DNA from: JAOUEA01 sp963734685
Lineage (GTDB): Bacteria > Actinomycetota > UBA4738 > HRBIN12
Assembly: GCA_963734685.1 (NCBI GenBank)
Contig: CAVTIC010000007.1
Coordinates: 806,001 to 870,000, forward strand
Direction of reading: 5' to 3'
Length of the DNA stretch: 64,000 bases
Part shown: in pieces, positions 25,376 to 39,181 of the stretch
Layout: each line of letters opens with the position of its first letter
Numbering within the stretch: the first letter of the stretch is position 1
Translations under genes and position numbers: made by a program
The notes under the pieces: generated by a model
What the model was told of the DNA's origin: nothing
What the model saw: the letters and a program-made list of their open reading frames with translations, nothing else
The model's database searches: none

Positions 25376-27100
25376 GTGCCCCGGTCCAACGACGACGTCG
25401 AGCGGGCCCTCCTCGAGTTCGCCGACCTGCTGGCCATCGTGGGCGACGATCCGTACAAGCCGCGGGCCTACGAAAAGGCCGCACGCGCGGTCGGAGGGTA
25501 CCCGGAAGACCTGCGAGGATCGGACGAGCGTGGCGTGCTGGCGATCCCGGGCGTGGGGAAGTCGATCGCGGCCAAGGTGTCCGAATTCCTGCGCACCGGC
25601 ACCTTCCACGAGCTGGAGGCGCTCCGCAGCCAGGTGCCTTCGGAGGTTCGGGCGATGACGGCGATCCCGGGGTTCGGGCCGAAGAAGGCGATGGCGGTCT
25701 ACCAAGAGCTCGGCATCGGATCTGTCGACGAGCTCGTGGCCGCGGCGGAACGAGGTGAGCTCGCGGCTCTCAAGGGGTTCTCGCGCACCACCGAACGAAA
25801 CGTGCTCTCGGGAGTGCAGCGGCTTCGGTCGTCGGGCGGGCGGGTGTTGGTGAGTGATGCGTTGGACGTGGCGGAAGACCTGCTCTCGCGGCTGCGCCAA
25901 GTGTCGGGGGTGCGCCGTGCCGGCTACGCCGGGTCGCTGCGTCGCATGGCCGAGACGATCGGCGACGTCGATCTGCTGGTCGCCGCCGAGCACCCCGAGG
26001 CGGTCATGGAGGCATTCGTGACGTACGGGGTCGTGAACCGCGTGCTCGCGAAGGGTGACACGAAGTCGTCCATCGTCACGAGGAACGGCCTACAGGTCGA
26101 CCTCCGCGTGATCCCGCTCGAGGCCTGGGGAGCGGCGTTGATCTACTTCACCGGGTCGAAGGCGCATAACATCCGAATACGGGAGATGGCTGTGCGCGCG
26201 GGGCTGAAGCTCAACGAGTACGGGTTGTTCCGTGCGAGGTCCGGGCGGCTCCTCGCCGCCGAGACTGAGGAGGAGGTGTACTCGCGTCTCGGGTTGCCCT
26301 TCATCGAGCCCACGCTGCGTGAGGATCGCGGCGAGATCGAGGCTGCGCTCGCCGGAGAGCTTCCCGACCTGATCACGCTGAGTCAGATCCGCGGCGACCT
26401 GCATACCCACACCGACCTCACGGACGGACTCGCGACCCTCGAGCGGATGTTGGGGGCCGCGGCCCAGCACCGGTACGCGTACTACGCCGTGACCGATCAC
26501 GCGCCGAACCTGTACATGCAGCGCATGACCGACGAGAAGATGCTCGCCCAGCGCGAACGGGTGCACCAGCTCGCCGCCGCGTTCCCGAAGATGCGCCTGC
26601 TCCACGGCACCGAGCTGAACATCGACCCCGACGGCGGTGTGGACTGGGACGAGTCGTTCCTCGAGGGGTTCGACGTCACGGTCGCCTCGGTGCACTCGCA
26701 CTTCACTCAGACCCGAGACGAGATGACGAGGCGCGTGGTGCGCGCGATCGAACACCCGTCGGTCAACATCATCGGGCACCTCACGACGCGCAAGATCGGT
26801 CGCCGCGATCCGGTCGACATCGACCTCGAGGCGGTGTTCGAGGCGGCGGGGCGCACCGGCACCGCGCTCGAGATCAACGCGTTCCCCGACCGGCTGGATC
26901 TGCGCGATGAGCACGTGCTGTGGGCCCGGCGCCACGGGGTGAAGTTCTCGATCGACACCGACGCGCACGCGGTCGGTCACCTCGAGGTGATGCGGTTCGG
27001 CGTGGCCACCGCCCAACGTGGGTGGCTCTCGAAGGAGGATGTGATCAACGCCTGGCCGATCACTAAGCTGGAGCGGTTCCTACGGAAGGGTCGCCGCTGA
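25376..27100 (+). CDS. polX: DNA polymerase X / PHP-domain protein
   Basis: A family X repair polymerase joined to a PHP phosphoesterase, as in Bacillus PolX. The N-terminal part has helix-hairpin-helix units (LAIPGVGKSIAAKV, TAIPGFGPKKAMAV). The palm has AGSLRRMAETIGDVDLLV and VDLRVIPLEAWG with the metal Asp residues. The PHP domain from about residue 335 begins GDLHTHTDLTDG and ends with IDTDAHAVGHLEVMRFGV. 574 aa, GTG start. Gap-filling synthesis with 3'-5' exonuclease trimming is the family role. Confidence 0.94.
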   Translation: MPRSNDDVERALLEFADLLAIVGDDPYKPRAYEKAARAVGGYPEDLRGSDERGVLAIPGVGKSIAAKVSEFLRTGTFHELEALRSQVPSEVRAMTAIPGFGPKKAMAVYQELGIGSVDELVAAAERGELAALKGFSRTTERNVLSGVQRLRSSGGRVLVSDALDVAEDLLSRLRQVSGVRRAGYAGSLRRMAETIGDVDLLVAAEHPEAVMEAFVTYGVVNRVLAKGDTKSSIVTRNGLQVDLRVIPLEAWGAALIYFTGSKAHNIRIREMAVRAGLKLNEYGLFRARSGRLLAAETEEEVYSRLGLPFIEPTLREDRGEIEAALAGELPDLITLSQIRGDLHTHTDLTDGLATLERMLGAAAQHRYAYYAVTDHAPNLYMQRMTDEKMLAQRERVHQLAAAFPKMRLLHGTELNIDPDGGVDWDESFLEGFDVTVASVHSHFTQTRDEMTRRVVRAIEHPSVNIIGHLTTRKIGRRDPVDIDLEAVFEAAGRTGTALEINAFPDRLDLRDEHVLWARRHGVKFSIDTDAHAVGHLEVMRFGVATAQRGWLSKEDVINAWPITKLERFLRKGRR

Positions 27101-27111
27101 GCCGACGACGC

Positions 27112-27717
27112 TTGCCTCGCTCCTTCTTCGCGCGCCCGGCGGTCGAGGTGGCCCCCGCTCTCCTCGGCCGCACCCTGGTGCGACGGTCCAGCCGGGGTGC
27201 CCGGCTGGCCGGGCGCATCGTCGAAGCCGAAGCGTATGAGCCCACCGACCCGGCGAGCCACGCGTACCGGGGCGTGACCCGCCGCAACGCGACGATGTTC
27301 GGGCCGCCCGGGCACCTCTACGTGTACTTCGCGTACGGCAACCACTGGATGCTGAACGTCGTGACCGGACCGGACGACGTGGGGAGCGCCGTCCTCCTGA
27401 GGGCTCTGGAGCCGCTGGAGGGCATCACCGAGATGGCCACCCGTCGGTCGCGTCATCAGCTCGGTGATCTGTGTTCGGGGCCCGGGAAGCTGGCGCAGGC
27501 GCTGGGGATCGACCGGAGCTTCGACGGGACCGACCTCGTGGGGGGCGTCGAGTTATGGATCGAGACCGGCGTACCGGCGGAGAGCGCAGAGGTGCTGGCC
27601 TCGACGAGGATCGGGATCAACGTCGGCCTCGAGCGGCCGTGGCGGTTCCATGTGCGGGACGATCCGTTCGTCAGCCGGGGGCGGCCCGGTCCGACGCGTC
27701 GTCGATCGCAACCGTGA
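27112..27717 (+). CDS. mpg: 3-methyladenine DNA glycosylase (AAG/Mpg family)
   Basis: Excises alkylated purines from DNA. The family segments EAEAYEPTDPASHAYRG (catalytic Glu, about residue 40), GPPGHLYVYFAYGNHWMLN and LCSGPGKLAQALGI are clear. 201 aa from TTG at 27112, twelve bases after polX; a CTG lies further up. The 3' end overlaps the opposite-strand PBP gene by 47 bases. Two repair genes in a row (polX-mpg). Confidence 0.92.
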   Translation: MPRSFFARPAVEVAPALLGRTLVRRSSRGARLAGRIVEAEAYEPTDPASHAYRGVTRRNATMFGPPGHLYVYFAYGNHWMLNVVTGPDDVGSAVLLRALEPLEGITEMATRRSRHQLGDLCSGPGKLAQALGIDRSFDGTDLVGGVELWIETGVPAESAEVLASTRIGINVGLERPWRFHVRDDPFVSRGRPGPTRRRSQP

Positions 27718-29920
27718 TCGTGACGACGCTCGTCTGTGCCGCTTGGGTGCCGGCGGCGGGCCCTTGGTAGATCACCGTGCCCGGAGGCTGGGTCGAGGGC
27801 TCTTCGCGCACGTCGACGAAGAACCCGGCTTCCTCGAGCGCGAGCGTGGCGGTGTCTCGATCGAGGCCGATCACCGACGGCACGGGCACCGACTGCACCC
27901 TTGTCGGCGTCGTGCAGATCTTGCTCGGCTCGGTGCCCTGGATGAACTGCAGGGTGTCGATGTGCTGGGGAAGCGTGTAGGCGTTGGGCAGGCAGTACGG
28001 CGACTGCGTCACATCCACCGAGATCGAGACGTACCCGACATCGGGGGTCGGGAAGTCTCGTTGCGGCAACCCCGCCGCTGCACGCAGCATGAACAGGCGC
28101 CAGATCTGCGCCGGCCAGGTACCGCCGAAGACGGTGATCCGGGTGCGCGGTGGTTCCATCGGGATCGATCCTTCGTGGAACCCGACCCAGACCGCGGCCG
28201 TGAGCTGCGGGATCGCGCCCACGAACCAGGCGTTCGTGTGGGTGTCCGCGGTGCCGGTCTTCCCGAGCTGTGGCCGTCCGATGATCGCGGAACGCCCGGT
28301 GCCGTAGGAGACCGCGTCTTGCAAGATGTCGGAGGCCGTACCCGCGACCTGAGGTTCGACCACCTGCTTCGGCCGCGGGTGTGCCTGCCAGAGCACTCGA
28401 CCTTGCGGATCGGTCACGCTGATCACGGGGACCGGGTTGACGTGACGCCCGCCGGTCGCGAGCGTCCCGTATGCGCTCGCCATCTCGAGCGTATTCGACT
28501 CGTTCGTGCCGAGCACGGCGGACAGGTACGGCAGCAGCGGCGTTCGGGGCTCGCTCACCCGCAGGCAGCACCGCATGCCCATACGCTCCGCGGTCTCCAC
28601 GACTCGGTCGGCCCCCAGCTGGTCGATCAACTGGGCGTAGACGGTGTTCACGGAGTTGATCGTCGCGCTCTGCAAGCTCATCGATCCGTAGCCGCTCCCC
28701 TCGGCGTTCGTGACGTGCCAGATGCGGCCGTCCCCGAGCGGGATGTCGATCGTTGAGGGCGCCGGGAACACCGTCGACGGGGAGATGCCGCTCTCGAGGG
28801 CGGCGACCAGCGCATACGGCTTGAAGGCGGAGCCGGTCTGGCGGCCGAGCCCGCCTTTGCCCGTCGCGAGGTTCACGCGACCCGCGTCGGAATCGGCCCA
28901 GTAGTCGGCGTCCTTGCCTCCGACCATCGCTCGGACGAAGCCGGTGCGAGGATCGATGACCGTCATCGCGCCGTCGGGGTCGGCAGGGTAGACGAGCACC
29001 GAGCGGACCGCCGACTCCGCGAAGGCTTGCATGCGGGGGTCGAGCGTCGTCGTGATCCGCAGGCCTCCGGTGAACAGGAGTTTGTAGCGCTGCTGCCGAG
29101 TGCTCCCGAACGCCGGGTTCGCGAGGAACCATTCCTTGAAGTAGTCGACGAAGTACGGGAACCGGTAGCGACCGGTCACCTCGCCGCGGCGAAGCACGAT
29201 GGGCTCGCCGACGGCGGCTCGGTAGCCCCGGCGGTCGATCATCGCCTGCTCGAGCATCGCTCGGAGCACGACGTTGCGTCGCCCGTAGGCGCTCTCGGGG
29301 TGCACGAACGGGTCGAAGTGGTTCGGTGCCGAGATGAGCCCGGCGAGCAGCGCTGACTGGGCGAGGCTGAGGTCCTCGGCGTCGATCGAGAAGTAGGTGC
29401 GAGCCGCGGACTGCACCCCGTACGCGCCCTCTCCGAGGTACACCGTATTGAGGTACTTCGTGAGGATCTGGTCCTTGGTGAGACGATCCTCGAGCTGCCA
29501 CGCGAGCGAGGCCTCGTCGAGCTTGCGCCGCAGGGTCTCGGCCTGACCGACGTAGAGGTTCTTCACGAGCTGTTGGGTGATCGTCGACCCGCCTTCCACC
29601 ACCGTGCCCTCGCTGGCGTTCACGACTGCAGCGCGAGCGATCGCGCGGGCGTCGACCCCGTGGTGGGAGTAGAACCGCTGGTCCTCGATCGCGACGGCTG
29701 CATCGCGAACGGACGGGGCCATCCGGCGCTCGCGCAGCACGACACGGTTCTCGGCAGCGTGCAACTCGGTGATCAGCGAGCCGTCGGCGGCGTAGAGGAA
29801 CGATGTCTGCGCGAGCGGCAGCGGGTCGTACTCGTCGATGCTGGGGAGGTCGCAGGCTGCCGTGACGGCGGTGAGCAGCATCAACGAACCGATCAAGGGG
29901 AAGCGTCGGCGAGCGCGCAT
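27671..29920 (-). CDS. Class A penicillin-binding protein with PASTA domain
   Basis: A bifunctional peptidoglycan polymerase and cross-linker outside the membrane. The N-terminus ends in a lipobox-like TAVTAAC (Cys about residue 23), unusual for this class. The GT51 domain has AIEDQRFYSHHGVD and GGSTITQQLVKNLY. The transpeptidase has SxxK as GSAFKP, SVN, and KTGTADTHTNAW. One PASTA repeat follows (VPSVIGLDRDTATLALEEAG) near the end. 749 aa. A -10 TACACT lies nine bases before the ATG, suggesting a leaderless message. It is convergent with mpg and divergent from tyrS. Confidence 0.94.
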   Translation of the reverse strand: MRARRRFPLIGSLMLLTAVTAACDLPSIDEYDPLPLAQTSFLYAADGSLITELHAAENRVVLRERRMAPSVRDAAVAIEDQRFYSHHGVDARAIARAAVVNASEGTVVEGGSTITQQLVKNLYVGQAETLRRKLDEASLAWQLEDRLTKDQILTKYLNTVYLGEGAYGVQSAARTYFSIDAEDLSLAQSALLAGLISAPNHFDPFVHPESAYGRRNVVLRAMLEQAMIDRRGYRAAVGEPIVLRRGEVTGRYRFPYFVDYFKEWFLANPAFGSTRQQRYKLLFTGGLRITTTLDPRMQAFAESAVRSVLVYPADPDGAMTVIDPRTGFVRAMVGGKDADYWADSDAGRVNLATGKGGLGRQTGSAFKPYALVAALESGISPSTVFPAPSTIDIPLGDGRIWHVTNAEGSGYGSMSLQSATINSVNTVYAQLIDQLGADRVVETAERMGMRCCLRVSEPRTPLLPYLSAVLGTNESNTLEMASAYGTLATGGRHVNPVPVISVTDPQGRVLWQAHPRPKQVVEPQVAGTASDILQDAVSYGTGRSAIIGRPQLGKTGTADTHTNAWFVGAIPQLTAAVWVGFHEGSIPMEPPRTRITVFGGTWPAQIWRLFMLRAAAGLPQRDFPTPDVGYVSISVDVTQSPYCLPNAYTLPQHIDTLQFIQGTEPSKICTTPTRVQSVPVPSVIGLDRDTATLALEEAGFFVDVREEPSTQPPGTVIYQGPAAGTQAAQTSVVTITVAIDDASDRAAPG

Positions 29921-29929
29921 CGAAAGGCG

Positions 29930-29935
29930 AGTGTA
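29930..29935 (-). promoter_or_regulatory. -10 box of the PBP gene
   Basis: On the minus strand TACACT stands nine bases before the ATG. No ribosome site lies between them. Confidence 0.45.
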
Positions 29936-30034
29936 GACCGGGCGGGACCCGCTTCGGTGGAGGTGCGCGCACGTCGTGACCTGGGCCTCTGTGGGTCTCT
30001 GGTGCGAGCGGCGTCACTGGTAGCATCCGGCGCC

Positions 30035-31252
30035 ATGGGGGTAGCCGAGCGGTCCGACGACCTGTCCGAGCTCGCCAGTGGCATCGCCGAGATCGTGCCG
30101 CAGGACGCGCTCGCCGAGAAGGTCGCGGCGGGTCGCCCCCTGCGGGTGAAGCTCGGCATCGACCCCAGCCGGCCCGACCTCACGCTGGGGCACACCGTCG
30201 TGCTGCGGAAGCTCCGCCGGTTCCAGGACGCCGGCCACGTGGCGGTCCTGATCATCGGGGATCTCACCGGTCTCGTGGGCGACCCTTCTGGACGCTCAGA
30301 GACCCGGCCGATCCTGACGCAGGAACAGGCCGACGCGAACGCGGCCACGTACCTCGAACAGGCCGGCCTCGTGATCGACGTCGAGCGGGCCGAGCTGCGG
30401 CGCAACTCGGAGTGGCTCGGCGCCCTGGACATGCGTGAGCTGATCCGGCTGGCATCCGTCGCGACCGTGGCGCAGATGCTCGAGCGCGAGGACTTCCAGG
30501 CACGGTACCGGTCCGGGCAGCCGATCAGTGTCGTGGAGTTGCTCTACCCGCTGCTCCAGGGCTACGACTCGGTCGCCGTCGAGGCCGACGTGGAGCTCGG
30601 GGGCACCGACCAGACGTTCAACCTCTTGATGGGGCGCGAGGTGCAGCGAGCCTACGGGCAGGCGCCGCAGGTGGTGGTGACGCTGCCGCTGCTCGAGGGG
30701 CTCGACGGGGTGCGGAAGATGTCGAAGTCGCTCGACAACTACGTGGCCCTGACCGAACCGGCCGAGGAGCAGTTCGGCAAGCTGATGTCGATCCCCGACG
30801 GGTTGATCGTGAAGTACCTGCGTCTGTGTTCGCCTCTGACGCCGGCCGAAGTGGAAGAGGTGGAGCGGGGCCTGGGCGACGGTTCCCTGGATCCCAACGA
30901 GCAGAAGCGGCGCATGGCCAGGTCATTGGTGGACCTCTACCACGGTGATGGTGCCGGGGCGGCAGCCGAGGCACGGTTCGATGTCGTGCACAAGCAGCAC
31001 GCCGTGCCCGACGACGTGCCGGAGGTACCGATCCCCGAGACGTCCATGCGCGACGGGAAGGTGTGGCTCCCTCGGTTGATGGTCGAGACGGGTCTCGCTA
31101 CATCGAATGGGGAGGCCCGCCGCGCGGTGCAGGGTGGCGGCGTGCGACTCGAAGGGGAACCGCTCGAGGACCCAGACGCGGAGTTCGATCCGGAAGCCTT
31201 GCGGGGGAAGGTGCTGGGCGTCGGCCGTCGACGGCTCGTCCGGCTCGTCTGA
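30035..31252 (+). CDS. tyrS: Tyrosine--tRNA ligase
   Basis: Charges tRNA-Tyr. The class I signature is LGIDPSRPDLTLGHTVVLRK (HIGH as LGHT), the second signature KMSKSLDN at about 230, and a C-terminal S4 RNA-binding domain from about 340 (VETGLATSNGEARRAVQGGG). 405 aa. A TAGCAT -10-like box (30021-30026) ends eight bases before the ATG. It lies directly upstream of the rRNA operon promoter. Confidence 0.96.
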   Translation: MGVAERSDDLSELASGIAEIVPQDALAEKVAAGRPLRVKLGIDPSRPDLTLGHTVVLRKLRRFQDAGHVAVLIIGDLTGLVGDPSGRSETRPILTQEQADANAATYLEQAGLVIDVERAELRRNSEWLGALDMRELIRLASVATVAQMLEREDFQARYRSGQPISVVELLYPLLQGYDSVAVEADVELGGTDQTFNLLMGREVQRAYGQAPQVVVTLPLLEGLDGVRKMSKSLDNYVALTEPAEEQFGKLMSIPDGLIVKYLRLCSPLTPAEVEEVERGLGDGSLDPNEQKRRMARSLVDLYHGDGAGAAAEARFDVVHKQHAVPDDVPEVPIPETSMRDGKVWLPRLMVETGLATSNGEARRAVQGGGVRLEGEPLEDPDAEFDPEALRGKVLGVGRRRLVRLV

Positions 31253-31259
31253 GCTCGAG

Positions 31260-31287
31260 TTGACGGTTCCCCCGTGACTGCTACCAT
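31260..31287 (+). promoter_or_regulatory. Probable rRNA operon promoter
   Basis: TTGACG (31260-31265), a 16-base spacer, then TACCAT (31282-31287). It is the best match to a consensus promoter between tyrS and 16S and would give a leader of about 290 bases. Confidence 0.5.
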
Positions 31288-31585
31288 GAGCGGTCGGCGC
31301 CCAGTCCTCTCTGCGTGTTCTGTTACGCTCGAGTTGGGCGACGTTGCGCCTCTCGCACCTTGAGAACTGAACAGTGTGACAAAAGCCAGTGCCTTTATCC
31401 CGTCAGGCGGATGGCGCGGTTCGCCGCGTCTATCCACTTCCTGACGGTTGTACTGGATCCGTCCGGTCTCGACCGGGCGGGGCCAGATCACGAAGGTCGG
31501 TCACATGGGCAGTGCCTGCCCCGACCGGCCGAACTCCAACACCAGATAGCAACCCCGAGCCTTCGGGTTCGGATGTCACTATCTC
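31288..31585 (+). promoter_or_regulatory. rRNA leader with boxA-like motif and 16S processing-stem arm
   Basis: The motif GCACCTTGAGAACT (31355-31368) is the usual boxA-bearing leader element and is repeated in the 16S-23S spacer. CTGAACAGTGTG (31367-31378) is the exact complement of CACACTGTTCAG (33287-33298) behind 16S, forming the 16S processing stem. Between 31396 and 31446 CCGTCAGG and CCTGACGG bound a further hairpin. Confidence 0.75.
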
Positions 31586-33105
<1,520 letters not shown>

Positions 33106-33358
33106 AAGGAGCCTTTGGCAATCCGGTGTACGTGGGCGACCGACTCACGTGCTGCATCCCGGAAGACTCCAGGTCGATGCACTGGCCCCCGTCGGCGATG
33201 CCGGCAACCTCCTACCGTTAGTACGCCTCCAGTGATCCGTGTGGGGGAGTGGAACGCGACCGCGAGGGAGCTGCGACGTCGGCGGGCACACTGTTCAGCT
33301 TTGAGGGTGCGAGCCCTCGAGCACCTTGAGAACTCGATAGCGAGCGCGAGCATCTACA
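33106..33358 (+). other. 16S-23S spacer without tRNA genes
   Basis: About 253 bases with no tRNA-Ile or tRNA-Ala. It holds the 3' arm of the 16S stem (33287-33298), a second boxA-like GCACCTTGAGAACT (33321-33334), and the 5' arm of the 23S stem CGATAGCGAGCGCGAGC (33335-33351). Confidence 0.85.
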
Positions 33359-36461
<3,103 letters not shown>

Positions 36462-36462
36462 C

Positions 36463-36479
36463 GCTCGCGCTCGCTATCG
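36463..36479 (+). promoter_or_regulatory. 3' arm of the 23S processing stem
   Basis: GCTCGCGCTCGCTATCG is the exact complement of CGATAGCGAGCGCGAGC at 33335-33351; pairing continues past a one-base bulge. It is the expected substrate for RNase III-type cleavage. Confidence 0.85.
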
Positions 36480-36552
36480 CAGTTCCTGAGCTCTGCTCGA
36501 GGGACGCACGCTCAGAGTTCCTCGAGAGGTCTTCGGATCGCTCGAGACCACC

Positions 36553-36671
36553 GTTTCGGTGGCCATAGCGGAGGGGAAACACCCGGTCCCATCCCGAACC
36601 CGGAAGTGAAGCCCTCCAGCGCCGATGGTACTGCCAGGGCGACTTGGTGGGAGAGTAGGTCGCCGCCGGGA
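36553..36671 (+). rRNA. rrf: 5S ribosomal RNA
   Basis: About 119 bases beginning GTTTCGGTGGCCATAGCGGA, with GGTCCCATCCCGAACCCGG and CGCCGATGGTACTGC, ending AGTAGGTCGCCGCCGGGA. It lies about 90 bases after 23S in the same operon. Ends are accurate to a few bases. Confidence 0.95.
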
Positions 36672-36681
36672 CATCTTCCGA

Positions 36682-36711
36682 CGAGCCGCCCCCGGGCGGC
36701 TCGTTCGGTTT
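36682..36711 (+). terminator. Rho-independent terminator of the rRNA operon
   Basis: CGAGCCGCCC and GGGCGGCTCG form a perfect 10-bp stem with a two-base CC centre, followed by TTCGGTTT. It begins about ten bases after 5S. Confidence 0.85.
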
Positions 36712-36771
36712 CCGCAGCCGGCCGCAAGCTGGTGCGCCGGGAACCGGTCGCCCGCTACCCTTGGAGCCACG

Positions 36772-37461
36772 ATGCCCAAAGCGCTCAGCCCGCGCCAGCG
36801 TGGGAAAGGACGTCCCCGTGCCGTGCCCGCCGCCGGCCTGCCTCGCGACGTGATGGAGGAGCTCCAACGCTCGACGAGGCCGACGCAGCTCCGCGACGCG
36901 GTGTCGAGGCTGAGTCGGGCCGTCGAGCTCCTCGAACGGGGCGATCCCGGAGCCGCAGCCGCCGAGGCCCGGAAGGCGAAGGAGCTCTCGGGTCGCTCGG
37001 CATCGGTGCGGGAGGTCCTCGGCCTCGCCCTCTACGGACAGCAGTGTTGGCAGGACGCACTCACCGAGTTGAAGGCGTACCGGCGCATGACCGGCCGGGC
37101 AGATCAGAATCACGTGATCGCCGACTGCCTCCGCGCCGTCGGCAAGCCTGAAGAGGCAGTGCCCCTGGCCGAGGAGACCCTTCGGGCGAGGGTTCCCAAC
37201 GAGGTGAAGGCGGAGGCCGTCATCGTCGCTGCGTCGGCGCTGGCCGACCAGGGTCGGTTCGCCGAAGCCCTGGCGTTCCTGGGACGAGCTCGCACGCGTG
37301 AGGACGTGGCCGAGCCCTACACGCTGCGGCTCTGGTACGTACGGGGCGACATCCTCGAGAAGGCCGGCCGCCGCGACGAAGCCGCGCGCGAGTTCCGCAA
37401 GGTGATGCGACACGACGCCTCGGCGTTCGACGCGGCCGAGCGGCTGGCCTCGCTGTCCTAG
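36772..37461 (+). CDS. Tetratricopeptide-repeat protein
   Basis: A 229-residue helical protein made mostly of TPR-like repeats, for example LSRAVELLERGDPGAAAAEA, ALYGQQCWQDALTELKAYRR and GDILEKAGRRDEAAREFRKV near the end. No signal peptide or membrane segment is seen; the N-terminus is basic. It resembles the TPR protein between tyrS and the HAD gene in mycobacteria. TACCCT (36756-36761) ten bases before the ATG could be a -10 box. The stop overlaps the convergent MBL gene by four bases. Partner unknown. Confidence 0.8.
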   Translation: MPKALSPRQRGKGRPRAVPAAGLPRDVMEELQRSTRPTQLRDAVSRLSRAVELLERGDPGAAAAEARKAKELSGRSASVREVLGLALYGQQCWQDALTELKAYRRMTGRADQNHVIADCLRAVGKPEEAVPLAEETLRARVPNEVKAEAVIVAASALADQGRFAEALAFLGRARTREDVAEPYTLRLWYVRGDILEKAGRRDEAAREFRKVMRHDASAFDAAERLASLS

Positions 37462-38473
37462 CCGCGTCTCGAGCTGTCGTCGGGCGATGCGGTGTCTGCC
37501 TCACGCTGCCAGCGCTTGCGCCAGTAGCGAGACAGGCCTGCTGCGTTCATCGCGATCGAGCCGATCGCGTCGTAACGATCGAGGTCGATCGGGCGGCCGG
37601 CATCGGCCAGGAATTCCTGTGAGGCTCGTGCCGCGGAGGGCGTCGGTCACGGCCTCGATGCCGACGTCGGGATCGGCTTCGAGCGTCGCCCGCACGGTCT
37701 CCGACCACGCTCGGATACGCTCGGCTGCCCGCCGGCAGCCGTACTCGGCGTCGGGCACCGGCCCGAAATGCGACGTCAACAGGGTGGTCGGCCGTCGCCG
37801 ATCGATCCGGTCGATGCTCGCGAGGGCTGCCTCGACGTCGACCTCGGGAGGCGGCAGCGCGGGCCGGAAGCACTGCGCCCATGGCAGGTGAGATCCGATC
37901 GCCTCTCCGGTGAAGACGGCTCCGCTGCGCTGATCGTGGAGCGCCACGTGATGGGACGCGTGACCGGGCGTGTACACGACCTCGAGTGAGCGGTCTCCGA
38001 GGTCGATCCTGTCGGCGTCGGCGATCGACGCGAAGCCGATCGGCGGGCACCGGGAGGGTCTCGCCGAAGAACGCCAGCATGCGTGCCTCGCCGTACGTCC
38101 GGGCCGTGCTGGCGACGAGCCGGGTGGGATCGGCGAGGTGGGGCGCGCCACGCTCGTGCGCCCACACCGTGGCGCCAGGGAACCTGGCGGCGAGCGCGCC
38201 CGCCGCTCCAGCATGATCCAGGTGGACGTGGGTGACGATCACGTGCGCGAGATCGCCGGAGCCGATGCCGAGCGAGTCGAGCCCTCCGACCACGAGGGAT
38301 AGGTCGGCGCCCGGCCCCGCCTCGACGAGCGCGGGCTCCTCACCCACCAGCACGTAGACAGCGTTGAACTCCGGCTCGCCGGTCATGAGGGTGTCGATCA
38401 TCACCACCCCGTCGGCGACGGAAGTGGGCACCGGGTGCCGTGCGCCGTCGGTCACGCCGCGAGTCTCGCACAC
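37458..38473 (-). CDS. Metallo-beta-lactamase-fold hydrolase (two frameshifts)
   Basis: Related to glyoxalase II-like hydrolases. The N-terminal part has EPALVEAGPGADLS and the zinc motif THVHLDHAGA. After one extra base near 38043-38047 the frame changes to PPIGFASIADADRIDLGD, then YTPGHASHHVAL (zinc His), FTGEAIGSH and LTSHFGP. A second extra base near 37616-37618 leads to EFLADAGRPIDLDRYDAIGS and a tail NAAGLSRYWRKRW. Both repairs give natural-looking protein, so error is more likely than decay. The start is GTG at 38473 or 38455. It is divergent from ssb; substrate unknown. Confidence 0.8.
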
Positions 38474-38520
38474 GGCCGTGTCGGTGCCGGGTGGTAGCGT
38501 CCGGCGCGGAAGGAGGAGTC

Positions 38521-38841
38521 ATGGTGACGGTCAACGTCGTCGTCCTCGCGGGCACCGTGTCGGCCGAGCCGGTTCAGCGCCGGATGCCGTCGGGCGATGA
38601 GGTCACCGAGATCCGGCTCTCCGTTCCGGAGGCGGGCAAGCGCCTCCTCCCCCTCCCGGTCGCTGCGTGGCACGCGACGGTCGGCGCTCAGGCGCTCGAA
38701 GCGATCGCCAAGGGCGATCGGGTGCTCGTGCACGGACAACTCGTCCGTCGCTTCTACCGGAGCGGTGCAGGCGCTCGGAGCCTCACCGAAGTGGTCGCGA
38801 GCGGCATCAAGAAGCTCGAGGTCGAACCCCCCGCCGCCTGA
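38521..38841 (+). CDS. ssb: Single-stranded DNA-binding protein family (short)
   Basis: A 106-residue OB-fold protein of the SSB type: NVVVLAGTVSAEPVQRRMPSGDE, here seen as VVVLAGTVSAEP, then KGDRVLVHGQLVRRFYRSG. It lacks the long Gly/Pro-rich linker and the acidic DDDIPF-type tail of replicative SSB, so it may be an accessory paralogue. ATG 38521 follows AAGGAGG. Two damaged pieces of a close copy lie 4.8 and 6.2 kb downstream. A strong hairpin sits on its stop codon. Confidence 0.8.
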   Translation: MVTVNVVVLAGTVSAEPVQRRMPSGDEVTEIRLSVPEAGKRLLPLPVAAWHATVGAQALEAIAKGDRVLVHGQLVRRFYRSGAGARSLTEVVASGIKKLEVEPPAA

Positions 38842-39079
38842 GGCGGCGGGGGGTGCGTCGGGCCGAACGCCACGTCATCAGGAGGACGATGCCTCCTTGA
38901 ACGGCCCGATCACGTTCGTCGGGGTCCGCGAACAGGGGGAACGATCCCATCTCTCCGACAGGCGTGGGCTCCATGACCGGCTTGCCGCCGTCGTGCCGCA
39001 CAGCCTCTCGGGCCCGCTCGAGGAAGCGCTCCAGGATGTCGGCGATCACGTCCGGTGGCCACGGGCCGCCTCCCGGCAC
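38807..39079 (-). CDS. Small hypothetical protein
   Basis: A minus-strand frame of 90 aa from GTG 39079 that overlaps the end of ssb. The middle reads naturally, VIADILERFLERAREAVRHD and PVMEPTPVGEMGSFPLFADP, while the last 25 residues are Arg-rich and match noise across the ssb hairpin. No family is recognised. A GTG at the VIADIL position is an alternative start. The region otherwise holds nothing. Confidence 0.4.
   Translation of the reverse strand: MPGGGPWPPDVIADILERFLERAREAVRHDGGKPVMEPTPVGEMGSFPLFADPDERDRAVQGGIVLLMTWRSARRTPRRLRRRGVRPRAS
38827..38853 (+). terminator. Strong hairpin at the ssb stop codon
   Basis: CCCCCCGCCGCC and GGCGGCGGGGGG form a perfect 12-bp stem whose three-base loop is the TGA stop codon. 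No T-run follows on either strand, so termination would need another factor; it could serve both ssb and the opposite gene. Confidence 0.6.
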
Positions 39080-39181
39080 CGCTGTTAGGGTGGATGGGCG
39101 GACAGCTGCTCATGGTCCGTGGATCCGTCATCCTGGTCGATCTCCAGGGCGGCGCTCCCCCCCGCAGCCGATGAGGACGCC

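Noticed and set aside
27456..30026. An 856-codon minus-strand frame over the PBP gene
   Set aside because: It is another frame of the PBP gene and shows only Arg/Pro-rich noise.
33106..33358. tRNA-Ile or tRNA-Ala in the 16S-23S spacer
   Set aside because: No acceptor/T-arm pattern or anticodon loop is present; the spacer is filled by processing stems and the boxA-like motif.
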